A stretch of DNA of 64,000 bases from Sphingobacterium rhinopitheci (GTDB lineage: Bacteria > Bacteroidota > Bacteroidia > Sphingobacteriales > Sphingobacteriaceae), in the NCBI RefSeq assembly GCF_022627575.1, contig NZ_JADEYQ010000015.1, forward strand, positions 21,382 through 85,381, given 5' to 3'. The notes beneath the pieces are model-generated. The model saw nothing but the letters and a program-made list of their open reading frames with translations, searched no databases and had not been told where the DNA came from. Positions 1 through 8,534 of the stretch are shown here, one piece after another; position 1 is the stretch's first letter, and each line of letters opens with the position of its first letter. Both the position numbers and the translations under genes were made by a program.

Positions 1-783
1 AAACGTCTAGAGGATATCAATTCACGATTGAGTGAAATCTATAATTTGTTAAAAAAACATCGTGTAGATACGGAGGATGAATTGATCGCTATAAAAGATG
101 CTTTAAGTCAAAAACTACTTATTGCCCTAAATCAAGATGAGGTTTTAGAGAAATTAGAGAAGGAACGCGAAACACAATTAACTAAAGTGACTGCCATCAC
201 GGCAAAGATTCATGACCTTCGTGTAGAAACAATTCCAAAGGTGCAAAAGTATGTACAGGATGTATTGACTTCCGTAGGAATGCCTAACGCCCAATTGAAA
301 ATCAACTTAGAACAACTAGGAGTTGATAAAATTAATAGTAATGGCTGTGATGCGGTTTCATTTTTATTCTCCGCAAATAAAGGTCAAAGCCTACAAGCTA
401 TACAAAAGGTAGCTTCTGGCGGAGAATTGTCACGTGTGATGTTAGCTATTAAATCTCTAGTAGCAAAAAGTTCTGCGCTACCAACCATTATATTTGATGA
501 AATAGATACCGGTATTTCGGGGGAAGTGGCTTTGAAAGTAGGTGAGGTAATGGAAGATTTAAGTGAAAATATGCAAGTGATAGCGATCTCACATCTGCCA
601 CAGATTGCTTCTAAGGGAACAGCACATTTCAAGGTCTACAAAAATGATAAGGATAATAAAACCTATTCTAATATACTGTTGTTAGATAAGGAACAACGTA
701 TATTAGAAATAGCACAAATGTTGAGTGGTATAAATCCTGGTGAGGCTGCTTTGCAACACGCCAAAGATTTGTTGGGACAATAG
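1..783 (+). CDS. recN: DNA repair protein RecN, C-terminal part (truncated by window edge)
   Basis: This reading frame is open from base 1, so the start lies outside the window and only about the last 260 residues are present. RecN is an SMC-like ABC ATPase that acts in double-strand break repair in the cytoplasm. Visible are the end of the coiled coil (roughly nt 1-240), the ABC signature SGGELSRVML (about nt 415-445), the Walker B stretch IIFDEIDTG (about nt 487-516) and the switch-His region ISHLPQIA (about nt 586-609). The first ATG in frame, at 28, is inside the coiled coil and is not the real start. It converges on the heme oxygenase gene with only 3 nt between the stop codons. The identification is secure from these motifs; the N-terminal Walker A is not in the window. 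Confidence 0.96.
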   Translation, partial: KRLEDINSRLSEIYNLLKKHRVDTEDELIAIKDALSQKLLIALNQDEVLEKLEKERETQLTKVTAITAKIHDLRVETIPKVQKYVQDVLTSVGMPNAQLKINLEQLGVDKINSNGCDAVSFLFSANKGQSLQAIQKVASGGELSRVMLAIKSLVAKSSALPTIIFDEIDTGISGEVALKVGEVMEDLSENMQVIAISHLPQIASKGTAHFKVYKNDKDNKTYSNILLLDKEQRILEIAQMLSGINPGEAALQHAKDLLGQ

Positions 784-786
784 TAA

Positions 787-1317
787 CTAGGCGCCAAACA
801 TCTTATAGCCATCTCTGGCACCGCTTATAACTTCTTCTAATTGATCCGCTTCCAATTCATTGATCTTGGATTGGAAGTGTTTCCAAAGTGTAGGAAGTTG
901 CTCTTGCTGGGTAGCGAGGTAATTAAAAGTAGAATTTTGAAAGGATTCGTATTCTTTGAGCTTTTTTAAGATCATTTTATTGCCTAACATTGCGCCCAGT
1001 ACGATATAAAAAAGCCCTAAAGTATGGTATTTGTCAGTATCAGCCAGTGTAACGGTTGCATTAGCTTCAGTAGGTACCCCAAGGAATACTAAATCGGCGT
1101 GAAGTGCTTCTTTTTTTGTGCTCAAAATAACACTGTATTCAGGCCAATGTAAAGTGCTGCTGGGGGCAATAGCTGCTATATAAGTGTAAGATTTACGAAG
1201 GAAATTTTTATAGTGATCTGCTGTAAATTTATTTGAAAAAAGTAGTGATGAATGCATTACTTTTTCAATACTATCATGCAGATCTTGAGTTTGAGTTTTT
1301 AATTTAGTACTATTCAT
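787..1317 (-). CDS. Biliverdin-producing heme oxygenase (BphO-like)
   Basis: The protein (176 aa from the chosen start) resembles bacterial heme oxygenases, which open heme to biliverdin, CO and iron. The N-terminal proximal-His motif TQDLHDSIE (His about residue 14) and the distal-helix glycine motif VLGAMLGN fit the family, as does the LWKHF segment near residue 145. I chose the ATG at 1315-1317 because it overlaps the phytochrome stop codon by 8 nt, as in translational coupling, and puts the His motif at the usual distance. An in-frame ATG at 1347 would add ten residues with no family support. It is the second gene of a phytochrome-heme oxygenase operon, so its likely job is supplying the biliverdin chromophore to the upstream product. 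A role in iron acquisition is a less likely alternative. Confidence 0.88.
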   Translation of the reverse strand: MNSTKLKTQTQDLHDSIEKVMHSSLLFSNKFTADHYKNFLRKSYTYIAAIAPSSTLHWPEYSVILSTKKEALHADLVFLGVPTEANATVTLADTDKYHTLGLFYIVLGAMLGNKMILKKLKEYESFQNSTFNYLATQQEQLPTLWKHFQSKINELEADQLEEVISGARDGYKMFGA

Positions 1318-3496
1318 TTGGGAAAGATATTTTAAATGTTGTTCCAATACCTAGATGACTATCTATGCTTATTTTTGCTTGTAACTTATCGACAATTCTC
1401 TTTACGATAGACATACCAATGCCATCACCTTCAAATTCCTGTGCATTAGACAATCGCTTGAAGATACTGAATATATGTGGTTTTTCTTCTTCGGAGATTC
1501 CGATGCCGTTATCTTTAATATGATATATTGTATTGTTTTCTTCCATGAAACTATCGATAGAAATTCTAGTGAATTGCTGTTTACTACTAAATTTGATAGC
1601 GTTATTGATAAGGTTCATAAAAAGCTGAAACAATAGTGTTTTCTCTCCATAAATAGGCAATAACTCTCCTAAATCAACCTTATAATTATCAATTTTATAA
1701 TTTTCGAGGGCTTGATTAATGAGTTGATTGATGAAAATATCTGTATTTATATATTCATAAGGCAAGATATCGGGCGTTGCTTTAGTGGATTCTAAGGTCT
1801 TGTTTATAATTTCATTTATGAGTGTCGTAGCATCAGCAATATTTTTGGAAAATTGGTAGATCTTTTCACGTGAGATCTCTTTTCTTATTTGAATAAATTG
1901 TGCTTTTATTTTTATTTCTGTCAAAGGATTCTTCAAGTCATGCGCCAATTGGTGCGTGTAGGTTTCTAGCCTGTTGTTAACTTCTATTAATTTTTCATTG
2001 AGTTGCTTGACAGGAATTATTTTTTGTAGGATAGAATTTCGTATCAATTTTTCAACCATGATTATGAAACCTTGGTCTATCAAAGACCATTTTTCTGATT
2101 GTCCTTTTACTTCATTTAACCATAGCTGGAATGATGTTCTAGGTGAATAGTGTATTACATTCTTTTCTTTACAATAGATGGGGTATTTTTGGGGTATACC
2201 AGCCCATTTTTCCGCTATTTTAATTTCTTCGCGAAACCAATATACAGAAGAATTATGTTGATCATCAAAACTAATGCGTGCGATGCCTGCCCAATTTGAA
2301 TGGTCTATTTGTAGCGGTTCATTGTAGGTGAAATTGTGCGTGGTATAAATATTCTTCGCATCAATATTTTTATTTATATAAGCATGGATTTTGTCAAATT
2401 CATTTTTGTTAGGTGTTTTTCCTATAGTATAGAAATAATTTGCTGATTTTATTATCATCCCATGCGCTGATAATTTAACCATAAAATCTTCCGCAAATTC
2501 CATTAAGGTATCTTCCCAAGATTTATTATAATAAAGCCTTTCTTTTAAATTGATCTCGAGTTCTTTTATATCTTGCTGTTTTAAAAAAAATTTACGTTCC
2601 TTTTTTACTAAATATTTGCTAGCCGCATATTGTGTTATAACTAAGCACAAATACCTGTAATCATAAGGTATATATTTTGGCGTAAAGTTTTGACAAGTTA
2701 CAAGTCCCCATAATTTATTTTCTATAATGATAGAAAAACTTGCACTAGCCCTGACACCAAAATTTTCTAAATATTGTAGATGAATGGGGGATAATGCACG
2801 TATCTGTGAATGTGAAAGATCTATATTTGAAGGCTCTAATCCAATGATATTTGATGTTGTGGCATAGATATCATGAACTTGTCGGGAGTGGTTCTTCTCA
2901 TATAGTTGTCTCGCTTGCTGGGGGATGTCAAATTCCGGATAGCGATACCCCAACAGCTTCTCTTTATCTGGGCTTGTTTTTTCGGCGATTACGATACCAC
3001 TGCTATCCTCTAGAAACTGATAGACCATTACTCTATCATAGCCCGTTACGGTACGGATATTTTCAACTAATACTTGCCATGTATCTTCGGATTGGTCTAG
3101 TTTTAGTTGAAAATCATTCAATTGACTTATGTGTATGATTTCTTTTTCATTCTCCTCAAACTCAAAGAATATTTTGTTATTATTCGTGTATATGGTTAAT
3201 TGATATGTTTTATTATTAAGGATTATCTTATAAGAGGTCGTTTTATCTATGAGTGAAGATGGCAATTGCTCATGCAGTATAAAGCTATCATTACTACTAC
3301 TTTTGAAGTAAGGCAAGAAATGATATATATCCTTATTTAATATATTTGCTGTATCGCAGTGCAGCCAGTCAGAGCAATTTTCACTTACAGCAATACAGTT
3401 TAGATCCAAATTGAATATAATTAGGTAACCAAAACTCTGGATTTTGCCGCACAAATGAATGGCCTCTTCATAACAATTTAAGGTTAATACGGTCAT
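1310..3496 (-). CDS. Bacteriophytochrome sensor histidine kinase
   Basis: This 728-aa protein is a red/far-red light sensor kinase of the bacteriophytochrome family. In order: a PAS domain with Cys8 in the place of the biliverdin-binding Cys (C-x6-H-x2-G context), a GAF domain with the chromophore motif PEFDIP (Asp190) and SPIH (His239), a PHY domain with the tongue motif SPRTSF (residues 451-456), then a HisKA domain with phospho-acceptor His519 in LAHDLKNP and a HATPase_c domain (N box about 628-636, G1 DNGIG 662-666, G2 DGIGMS 691-696). The conserved His-His after the GAF LWGL-x-x-C stretch is replaced by Gln269-Asn270. There is no response-regulator gene next to it, so its partner is encoded elsewhere. 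It is cytoplasmic, with no membrane segments. The downstream heme oxygenase supports biliverdin as the chromophore. Confidence 0.95.
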   Translation of the reverse strand: MTVLTLNCYEEAIHLCGKIQSFGYLIIFNLDLNCIAVSENCSDWLHCDTANILNKDIYHFLPYFKSSSNDSFILHEQLPSSLIDKTTSYKIILNNKTYQLTIYTNNNKIFFEFEENEKEIIHISQLNDFQLKLDQSEDTWQVLVENIRTVTGYDRVMVYQFLEDSSGIVIAEKTSPDKEKLLGYRYPEFDIPQQARQLYEKNHSRQVHDIYATTSNIIGLEPSNIDLSHSQIRALSPIHLQYLENFGVRASASFSIIIENKLWGLVTCQNFTPKYIPYDYRYLCLVITQYAASKYLVKKERKFFLKQQDIKELEINLKERLYYNKSWEDTLMEFAEDFMVKLSAHGMIIKSANYFYTIGKTPNKNEFDKIHAYINKNIDAKNIYTTHNFTYNEPLQIDHSNWAGIARISFDDQHNSSVYWFREEIKIAEKWAGIPQKYPIYCKEKNVIHYSPRTSFQLWLNEVKGQSEKWSLIDQGFIIMVEKLIRNSILQKIIPVKQLNEKLIEVNNRLETYTHQLAHDLKNPLTEIKIKAQFIQIRKEISREKIYQFSKNIADATTLINEIINKTLESTKATPDILPYEYINTDIFINQLINQALENYKIDNYKVDLGELLPIYGEKTLLFQLFMNLINNAIKFSSKQQFTRISIDSFMEENNTIYHIKDNGIGISEEEKPHIFSIFKRLSNAQEFEGDGIGMSIVKRIVDKLQAKISIDSHLGIGTTFKISFPNE

Positions 3497-3658
3497 GATT
3501 ATTTAGGTTTATTTCATGAATATGGTTAAGGTATTTTTTTTTGGTGCACTTAAATATAATAAATTATACTAATAAAGAGTTCATGATTTTTAAGGTTTGA
3601 TTGTTTTTAATCTATATATTTTGACCGGGTGGTTGATATAGATATCGTGCTATACGAG

Positions 3659-3705
3659 AAACACCTAAATGATAATCTACAGTATTAAATATCATTTAGG
3701 TGTTT
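3659..3705 (-). terminator. Terminator hairpin of the small lipoprotein gene
   Basis: Sixteen perfectly paired bases (3659-3674 with 3690-3705) enclose a 15-nt loop 30 nt after the stop codon of the minus-strand lipoprotein gene. The U-run is weak, so this is a structural call. Confidence 0.6.
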
Positions 3706-3734
3706 AAATTTTGTTATTGTGAATAGTAATTTAT

Positions 3735-4157
3735 TTAACTACCACCATTGTCAGCATCAGTAAGTGTTATTTTGGCTTTCATATCCTTGTCAATAGCATT
3801 TGTATTACCTCCAGGTAATACTTCTGCAAAGACCGTAACATAGCCTACTGTATAGTCAAAGCTATAATGTACATTTTTGATCGTCGCAGGTATAGCGTTA
3901 TAGTAACCTGCAGCATCTTTAAATTCTAAAGCTACCTGCACTGTACCTGATTCGTAGTACTGGTTATCTAATTCTGGGAAATTTAATTCTGCATAATAAA
4001 TATTCGTAGAGCCACTCACCAATTTCCATTGATTTGGAGTAACATTTGTAGCATAAGATATACCTGGAAGGTAGTTTGTGATATATTCTTTTGTACACGA
4101 GTTAAGTGTAACTAATGATGCGCTTGCAATGGCAAATGCGAGTAATAGTTTTTTCAT
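3735..4157 (-). CDS. Small lipoprotein of unknown function
   Basis: This 140-aa protein has a lipoprotein signal peptide (MKKLLLAFAIASAS then lipobox LNSC, Cys about residue 21). The mature part is mostly predicted beta-strand with an acidic, Asp-rich C-terminus. No catalytic motif and no known family is recognisable; it resembles the many short lineage-specific lipoproteins of Bacteroidota. It is likely anchored in the outer or inner membrane facing the periplasm or surface. It stands alone between the phytochrome operon and hemL, with its own predicted terminator. No function can be assigned. Confidence 0.75.
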   Translation of the reverse strand: MKKLLLAFAIASASLVTLNSCTKEYITNYLPGISYATNVTPNQWKLVSGSTNIYYAELNFPELDNQYYESGTVQVALEFKDAAGYYNAIPATIKNVHYSFDYTVGYVTVFAEVLPGGNTNAIDKDMKAKITLTDADNGGS

Positions 4158-4250
4158 ATTTGAGGTATTTGTTTTTCATATTTTAGGACAATATATAATA
4201 TCCTAAGGTTTAATGTAATATCAAAAATATTGCCAAATTGGCTTATAGAA

Positions 4251-4307
4251 ATAAGATATCGATTAGTTCTACCTTTTAAAAGGGTATAGAACCATTCGAT
4301 ATCTTAT
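4251..4307. repeat. Long interrupted inverted repeat downstream of hemL
   Basis: Twelve perfectly paired bases (4251-4262 with 4296-4307) enclose a second 6-bp arm pair (4266-4271 with 4287-4292) and a central 12-nt palindrome (4272-4283). It lies 37 nt past the hemL stop codon and may terminate hemL, but it has no clear U-run on the minus strand. Confidence 0.55.
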
Positions 4308-4343
4308 TTATCTTTTTCGTAGAACTATCTTTTATAAAGATAT

Positions 4344-5663
4344 TTATTCAAAGGCGATTAATAAAGATTCCTTTAGTGCAGCAAGTGAAGTTGCCAAATC
4401 CTCTGCTGTATGTGCAGCGGAAATGAATCCTACCTCATAGCCTGAAGGGCCAAAATAAATCCCTCTATTCAATAATTCTCGGTGCATGATTTTATATTTT
4501 ACCATCGATGCTGGGTCTATTTGATCAGCTCTTTGTATTTGGTTATCTGAAGTAAATGCAAACCAAAAGATAGATCCAATAGTGAAAATCTTAACTTCTA
4601 AGTTGTTTGCTGCAATAAAAGTGCGCAATTCTTCAACAAATGCTAAAGTTGTCTTTTCCAATTTTTCATAAAAGCCCGGTTGTGCTAATATGCTCAAGGT
4701 AGCAATTCCCGCAGCCATAGCAACAGGATTACCTGATAGTGTTCCTGCTTGGTAAACAGCTCCATCAGGAGAGATGTTGCTCATGATTTCTTTGGAAGCA
4801 CCATATGCACCTACTGGCATACCTCCACCAATTATTTTACCATAAGTCAAGATATCGGGTTGGATATTATAATATTTAGCTGCTCCTTCAAAACCTAAGC
4901 GGAATCCTGTGATCACTTCATCAAATATCAATAGTGAACCATTCTCTTTTGTGATCTCACGCAAGAATTGGATGTACTCTTTATCTTGAATCAATAAGCC
5001 ATTATTAGCAGGGACACCTTCAATAATAACGGCCGCTATTTGATCTTTGAAATCCGTGAATACTTGCTTTATTGCTTCTTTGTCGTTTAATGCTATAACG
5101 ATAGTTTCATCAGCAAATGCTTTTGGCACACCTGCAGAAGAGGTTTCACCAAATGTTACTAATCCTGAACCTGCTTTTACTAATAGCGAGTCGGAGTGGC
5201 CATGGTAACAACCTTCGAACTTCACTATTTTATCACGTTTTGTATAGCCTCTAGCTAAGCGAATAGCAGACATCACAGCTTCTGTACCTGAGCTTACAAA
5301 GCGTATTTTTTCAATGAATTTATTATTAGAAAGAATAAGATCTGCCAAATTGTTCTCCAATGCTGTAGGAGCACCAAAGCTCAGCCCTTTACCTAACTGT
5401 GCTTGCACAGCTTCTCGGATTTCAGGCGTATTATGTCCTAAAATAAGGGGTCCCCAAGAACAACAGAAATCTATAAACTCGTTGCCATCAGCGTCCCAAA
5501 TATGTGCTTTATCTCCTCGCTCAATAAATAAAGGTGTACCATATACAGATTTGAAGGCGCGGACAGGTGAATTTACACCTCCAGGGAAATAGTTTTTTGC
5601 TTTTTCGAAAAGTTCTGCCGACTTTTCTCTTGATATATCTTGTGCTTTCATTGTCTTGCTCAT
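4344..5663 (-). CDS. hemL: Glutamate-1-semialdehyde 2,1-aminomutase
   Basis: This 439-aa PLP enzyme converts glutamate-1-semialdehyde to 5-aminolevulinate, the second step of the C5 heme pathway that starts with HemA, encoded at 8535-9776. The family start SREKSAELFE and PGGVNSPVRAF, the RFVSSGTEAVMSAIRLAR substrate loop, DEVITGFR, and the PLP lysine Lys276 in TYGKIIGGG are all present. Length is normal. Two starts are possible: ATG at 5663 or ATG at 5651. A TAnnTTTG box at 5672-5679 puts transcription start close to 5665, so the first would be nearly leaderless. It is the last gene of the minus-strand heme cluster and is separated from hemB by a strong hairpin, so it is probably transcribed from its own promoter. 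Confidence 0.97.
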   Translation of the reverse strand: MSKTMKAQDISREKSAELFEKAKNYFPGGVNSPVRAFKSVYGTPLFIERGDKAHIWDADGNEFIDFCCSWGPLILGHNTPEIREAVQAQLGKGLSFGAPTALENNLADLILSNNKFIEKIRFVSSGTEAVMSAIRLARGYTKRDKIVKFEGCYHGHSDSLLVKAGSGLVTFGETSSAGVPKAFADETIVIALNDKEAIKQVFTDFKDQIAAVIIEGVPANNGLLIQDKEYIQFLREITKENGSLLIFDEVITGFRLGFEGAAKYYNIQPDILTYGKIIGGGMPVGAYGASKEIMSNISPDGAVYQAGTLSGNPVAMAAGIATLSILAQPGFYEKLEKTTLAFVEELRTFIAANNLEVKIFTIGSIFWFAFTSDNQIQRADQIDPASMVKYKIMHRELLNRGIYFGPSGYEVGFISAAHTAEDLATSLAALKESLLIAFE

Positions 5664-5671
5664 AAATTATA

Positions 5672-5679
5672 CAAAGTTA
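5672..5679 (-). promoter_or_regulatory. -7 box (TAACTTTG) for hemL
   Basis: The minus strand reads TAACTTTG, matching the Bacteroidota TAnnTTTG consensus, 8 nt before the upstream hemL start. No clear -33 TTG partner is seen. Confidence 0.4.
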
Positions 5680-5727
5680 TCCATTTAAAATTAAAATAGA
5701 TTCATCATGTTGTCAGGTTTTAGCTAT

Positions 5728-5761
5728 AAGAAAAGCATCACCATATAGTGATGCTTTTCTT
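5728..5761 (-). terminator. Terminator between hemB and hemL
   Basis: Fourteen perfectly paired bases (5728-5741 with 5748-5761) enclose a 6-nt loop 19 nt after the hemB stop codon. The stem ends in A-rich/U-rich arms, so it could work in either direction. Confidence 0.75.
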
Positions 5762-5780
5762 GATTCTCCAAAAAAAGATT

Positions 5781-6752
5781 TTATTTTATCCAACCTTTTT
5801 CGATTGCTTCTTTTGCGTGGTAGGTTAATATAGAAGTTGCTCCGGCACGTTTGAAACTTAATAACGTTTCCATGATAGCCGCTTCGGACAACCATCCGTT
5901 AGCGATAGCTGCCTTCAACATCGCATATTCACCAGATACATTATAGGCTGCAATCGGTAAATCAAAGTTGTCATTCAATAATTTGATGATATCCAAATAG
6001 GGAAGACCTGGTTTTACCATTAAGAAATCAGCACCTTCTTCCATATCAAGTTGTGCTTCGATCAGCGCTTCTCTAGTGTTTGCAGGATTCATTTGGTATG
6101 ATTTCTTATCTCCTTTTTTCGGAGCAGAACCTAGCGCATCACGGAATGGACCGTAGAATGCTGACGCATATTTTGCAGTATATGACATCAAGGAAACATT
6201 CGTAAACCCATTTTCATCCAATATATTACGGATATAGCCGATACGACCGTCCATCATGTCGGAAGGAGCGATGATATCTGCTCCTTTTTGGGCATGTGCT
6301 AATGCCATTTTGCCCAATACTTCTAATGTTTCATCATTTAATATTTCGCCATTCTCAACGATACCATCGTGACCATCGGAGCTATATGGATCCATAGCGA
6401 CGTCAGTAACAACACATGCCTCTGGAAAGTTTTTCTTTACTTCTTCTATGGCGCGTAAGTATAAAGTGCCTTCGCGGTAGCTTTCTGTAGCATATTTATC
6501 TTTCAATGATTCCTCTACAGCAGGGAATAAGTCGAATGCTTTAAGTCCGATATTCATACAACTATCGACTTCGCGTAGCAAGTTGTCAATAGAATAGCGA
6601 TAGATACCTGGCATTGATTTAACCTCTACTTTTTGGTTTTCACCATCTACAATAAATAAAGGGAAAATTAAATTTGAAGCAGAGATATGCGTCTCTTGAA
6701 TCATATCACGAATGACAGCTGACTTTCTATTTCTTCTTGGACGTTGTAACAT
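5781..6752 (-). CDS. hemB: Delta-aminolevulinic acid dehydratase (porphobilinogen synthase)
   Basis: This 323-aa enzyme joins two 5-aminolevulinate molecules into porphobilinogen. The active-site Schiff-base lysines are seen at Lys194 (YTAKYAS) and Lys247 (FLMVKPG), with the RDALGSAP substrate loop and the N-terminal arm MLQRPRRNRKS. In the metal-binding stretch DVAMDPYSSDGHDG (residues 117-130) the three zinc-ligand cysteines of the E. coli-type enzyme are absent. It therefore belongs to the non-zinc class, which in known members uses Mg2+. It lies between hemCD (81 nt upstream) and hemL, with a terminator behind it. Start and length agree with the family. Confidence 0.97.
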   Translation of the reverse strand: MLQRPRRNRKSAVIRDMIQETHISASNLIFPLFIVDGENQKVEVKSMPGIYRYSIDNLLREVDSCMNIGLKAFDLFPAVEESLKDKYATESYREGTLYLRAIEEVKKNFPEACVVTDVAMDPYSSDGHDGIVENGEILNDETLEVLGKMALAHAQKGADIIAPSDMMDGRIGYIRNILDENGFTNVSLMSYTAKYASAFYGPFRDALGSAPKKGDKKSYQMNPANTREALIEAQLDMEEGADFLMVKPGLPYLDIIKLLNDNFDLPIAAYNVSGEYAMLKAAIANGWLSEAAIMETLLSFKRAGATSILTYHAKEAIEKGWIK

Positions 6753-6833
6753 AATATGTACTATTTGATCATAATCTGTATCCTCGTGCTATTTTTTTAC
6801 GTGAATACAGATTAATGAGGTGAATTTTTTTAA

Positions 6834-8420
6834 TTATATATCTAAACCAAATACAGCTTCTGCTAATCCCATTTCGTCAGGAGAGAATGGTAATACGTAA
6901 GATAATCCCATTGCTTCAATAGGTTTGGCTGTAGAATATCCGATACAAATAATCTTTTGATTCGGCTCAGCTAGGTTTTCTTTGAAATAGGCCTCTACAT
7001 TGCTAGGGCTTGTAAAGATTAAGACATCAGCACTCGAGGCGCTAACATTATCCTCTACAACGGTTTCGTAAATTGGCATATCAATTACCGTCGTAGCTGC
7101 AGTCAATGCATTTTGAATACTCATCAGCGAATCCTTTGCACGTGGTATAAATACCGTTTGACCATCTACTAACTTGGCAAACTCTTTAGCAATTTCTTCT
7201 GTGCTGATTCCTAAATCATCACCCGAAAAATCTGCTATGCGGCCATATTTACGTAGAATAGTTTCAGAACCTCTTCCTAATACGCCAATTTTTGTCTTTT
7301 TTAATAATAAAGGCTTTAGGTTAAAGAAATGCTCTATTGCATTCTTACTGTTGAAGAAGATCCAATCTGCACGCTTTAGAATAAATGAATCCAATGTGTT
7401 AATTATTGGATATACTTTTATTAAGGAGCGATCATCAATAGCAATATTGTGTTTTTTTAGTGATTTGGCAAGGTATGAGTGCTCGTCCAAATCTCTCGAT
7501 ATGAATACTGAGCTAGGTAATTTTCTATCTTTTTGGTATTTGGCAAATATTTTCTCTGCCATTCCTTCCGTCGTTTCCGACTGTAGATAATAACGATCTG
7601 GAAAATCCTCATTTGTATCAGCTATAGATGTCCACGCTTCAAATTTACCATCTTTTTCACGACAATAACATCCTAATGGCGCATGGCAACCTGCATCAAA
7701 CATATTTAAAACTTTACGTTCGACGGCGATAGTTTTTGCTACAGCCGCATTGTTTAACTTCTGTAAAGTATCAAATAGGTCTTTGTCTGTTTCACGGATT
7801 TGAATTGCTAATACTCCTTGAGCAGGAGCAGGGATTACCTCCACAGGAGCAATCTCCACAATGTGGAAATCTGATAAATCCATATCTATACGTGTAACAC
7901 CAGCTTTGGCTAATACGATAGCGTCGTATTTCTCATCACGTAATTTTTGAATACGTGTTTGAAGATTACCACGTAAGTCTGTGAATTCTAAATCTGGTCT
8001 CAACGATAACAACTGTGCTTTTCGACGGTTGGAAGAAGTTCCTACAGTAGCATTATGTTTTAGGGATAATCGTTTGGTCAGGTCTACACAATCTTTGTGA
8101 ATAATTATGACCTCTGAGGGATCTTCACGCTCTGAAACAGCAGCAATAATTAATCCCGGTGGATTGATTGTTGGTAAATCTTTGTGCGAGTGAACAGCAA
8201 GGTCAATTTTAGAACTTAATAATTCTTCTTCTAATTCTTTAGTAAAAAAGCCTTTACCTTCAAGTTTGTCTAATCTTAGGTGTTGAATGATATCACCTTG
8301 AGTTTTGATGATTTTCAATTCTGCTTCGACGCCGATTTCTGCCAATCTATCTTTAACAAAATATGCTTGCCACAAAGCAAGTTTACTACCTCTTGTTCCT
8401 ATTATTAATTTTCTATTCAC
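6834..8420 (-). CDS. hemCD: Fused hydroxymethylbilane synthase / uroporphyrinogen-III synthase
   Basis: One 528-aa frame holds two heme-pathway enzymes. Residues about 3-300 are HemC: LIIGTRGSKLALWQ at the N-terminus, AVHSHKDLPT with the catalytic Asp, and DAGCHAPLGCY, whose Cys carries the dipyrromethane cofactor. Residues about 303-528 match a HemD-like fold (SSVFISRDLD, FIPRAKDS, LIFTSPSNVEAYF), which closes and isomerises the linear tetrapyrrole to uroporphyrinogen III. No in-frame ATG precedes the HemC core. I chose GTG at 8418-8420, which gives the family start NRKLIIGTRG; the longer frame from TTG at 8456 overlaps a promoter-like box. hemE, the next pathway gene, is not in this cluster. 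Confidence 0.93.
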   Translation of the reverse strand: MNRKLIIGTRGSKLALWQAYFVKDRLAEIGVEAELKIIKTQGDIIQHLRLDKLEGKGFFTKELEEELLSSKIDLAVHSHKDLPTINPPGLIIAAVSEREDPSEVIIIHKDCVDLTKRLSLKHNATVGTSSNRRKAQLLSLRPDLEFTDLRGNLQTRIQKLRDEKYDAIVLAKAGVTRIDMDLSDFHIVEIAPVEVIPAPAQGVLAIQIRETDKDLFDTLQKLNNAAVAKTIAVERKVLNMFDAGCHAPLGCYCREKDGKFEAWTSIADTNEDFPDRYYLQSETTEGMAEKIFAKYQKDRKLPSSVFISRDLDEHSYLAKSLKKHNIAIDDRSLIKVYPIINTLDSFILKRADWIFFNSKNAIEHFFNLKPLLLKKTKIGVLGRGSETILRKYGRIADFSGDDLGISTEEIAKEFAKLVDGQTVFIPRAKDSLMSIQNALTAATTVIDMPIYETVVEDNVSASSADVLIFTSPSNVEAYFKENLAEPNQKIICIGYSTAKPIEAMGLSYVLPFSPDEMGLAEAVFGLDI

Positions 8421-8453
8421 TGCTAATGATTTACGTTTCGTAAAAATTACATG

Positions 8454-8461
8454 CAAATTTA
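8454..8461 (-). promoter_or_regulatory. -7 box (TAAATTTG) for hemCD
   Basis: The minus strand reads TAAATTTG, a match to TAnnTTTG, 33 nt before the GTG start. It overlaps the TTG that would begin the longest frame, which argues for the GTG start. No -33 TTG at normal spacing. Confidence 0.4.
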
Positions 8462-8534
8462 GCCAAATAGAAGCATATTCTGACCGTCAATATGTCAGAA
8501 TAAAGTATCTTTTAGCCTAAGAATTGTCGAAGGG

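Noticed and set aside
1318..1347. Longer N-terminus for the heme oxygenase from ATG 1347
   Set aside because: The extra ten residues lie fully inside the phytochrome gene and precede the usual family start; the coupled ATG at 1317 fits better.
2851..3138. 95-codon frame opposite the phytochrome gene
   Set aside because: It is the antisense shadow of a clearly coding domain, as are the other frames that lie opposite or inside long genes.
8430..8444. Palindrome-like TTTACGTTTCGTAAA, with a second copy near 62669-62683
   Set aside because: Two identical copies of about 15 nt can occur by chance in 64 kb of AT-rich DNA; one lies by the hemCD leader and the other beyond rplS, with no shared context.
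8421..8456. Longer hemCD frame from TTG 8456
   Set aside because: It overlaps a TAAATTTG promoter box and adds residues that are absent from HemC family starts.
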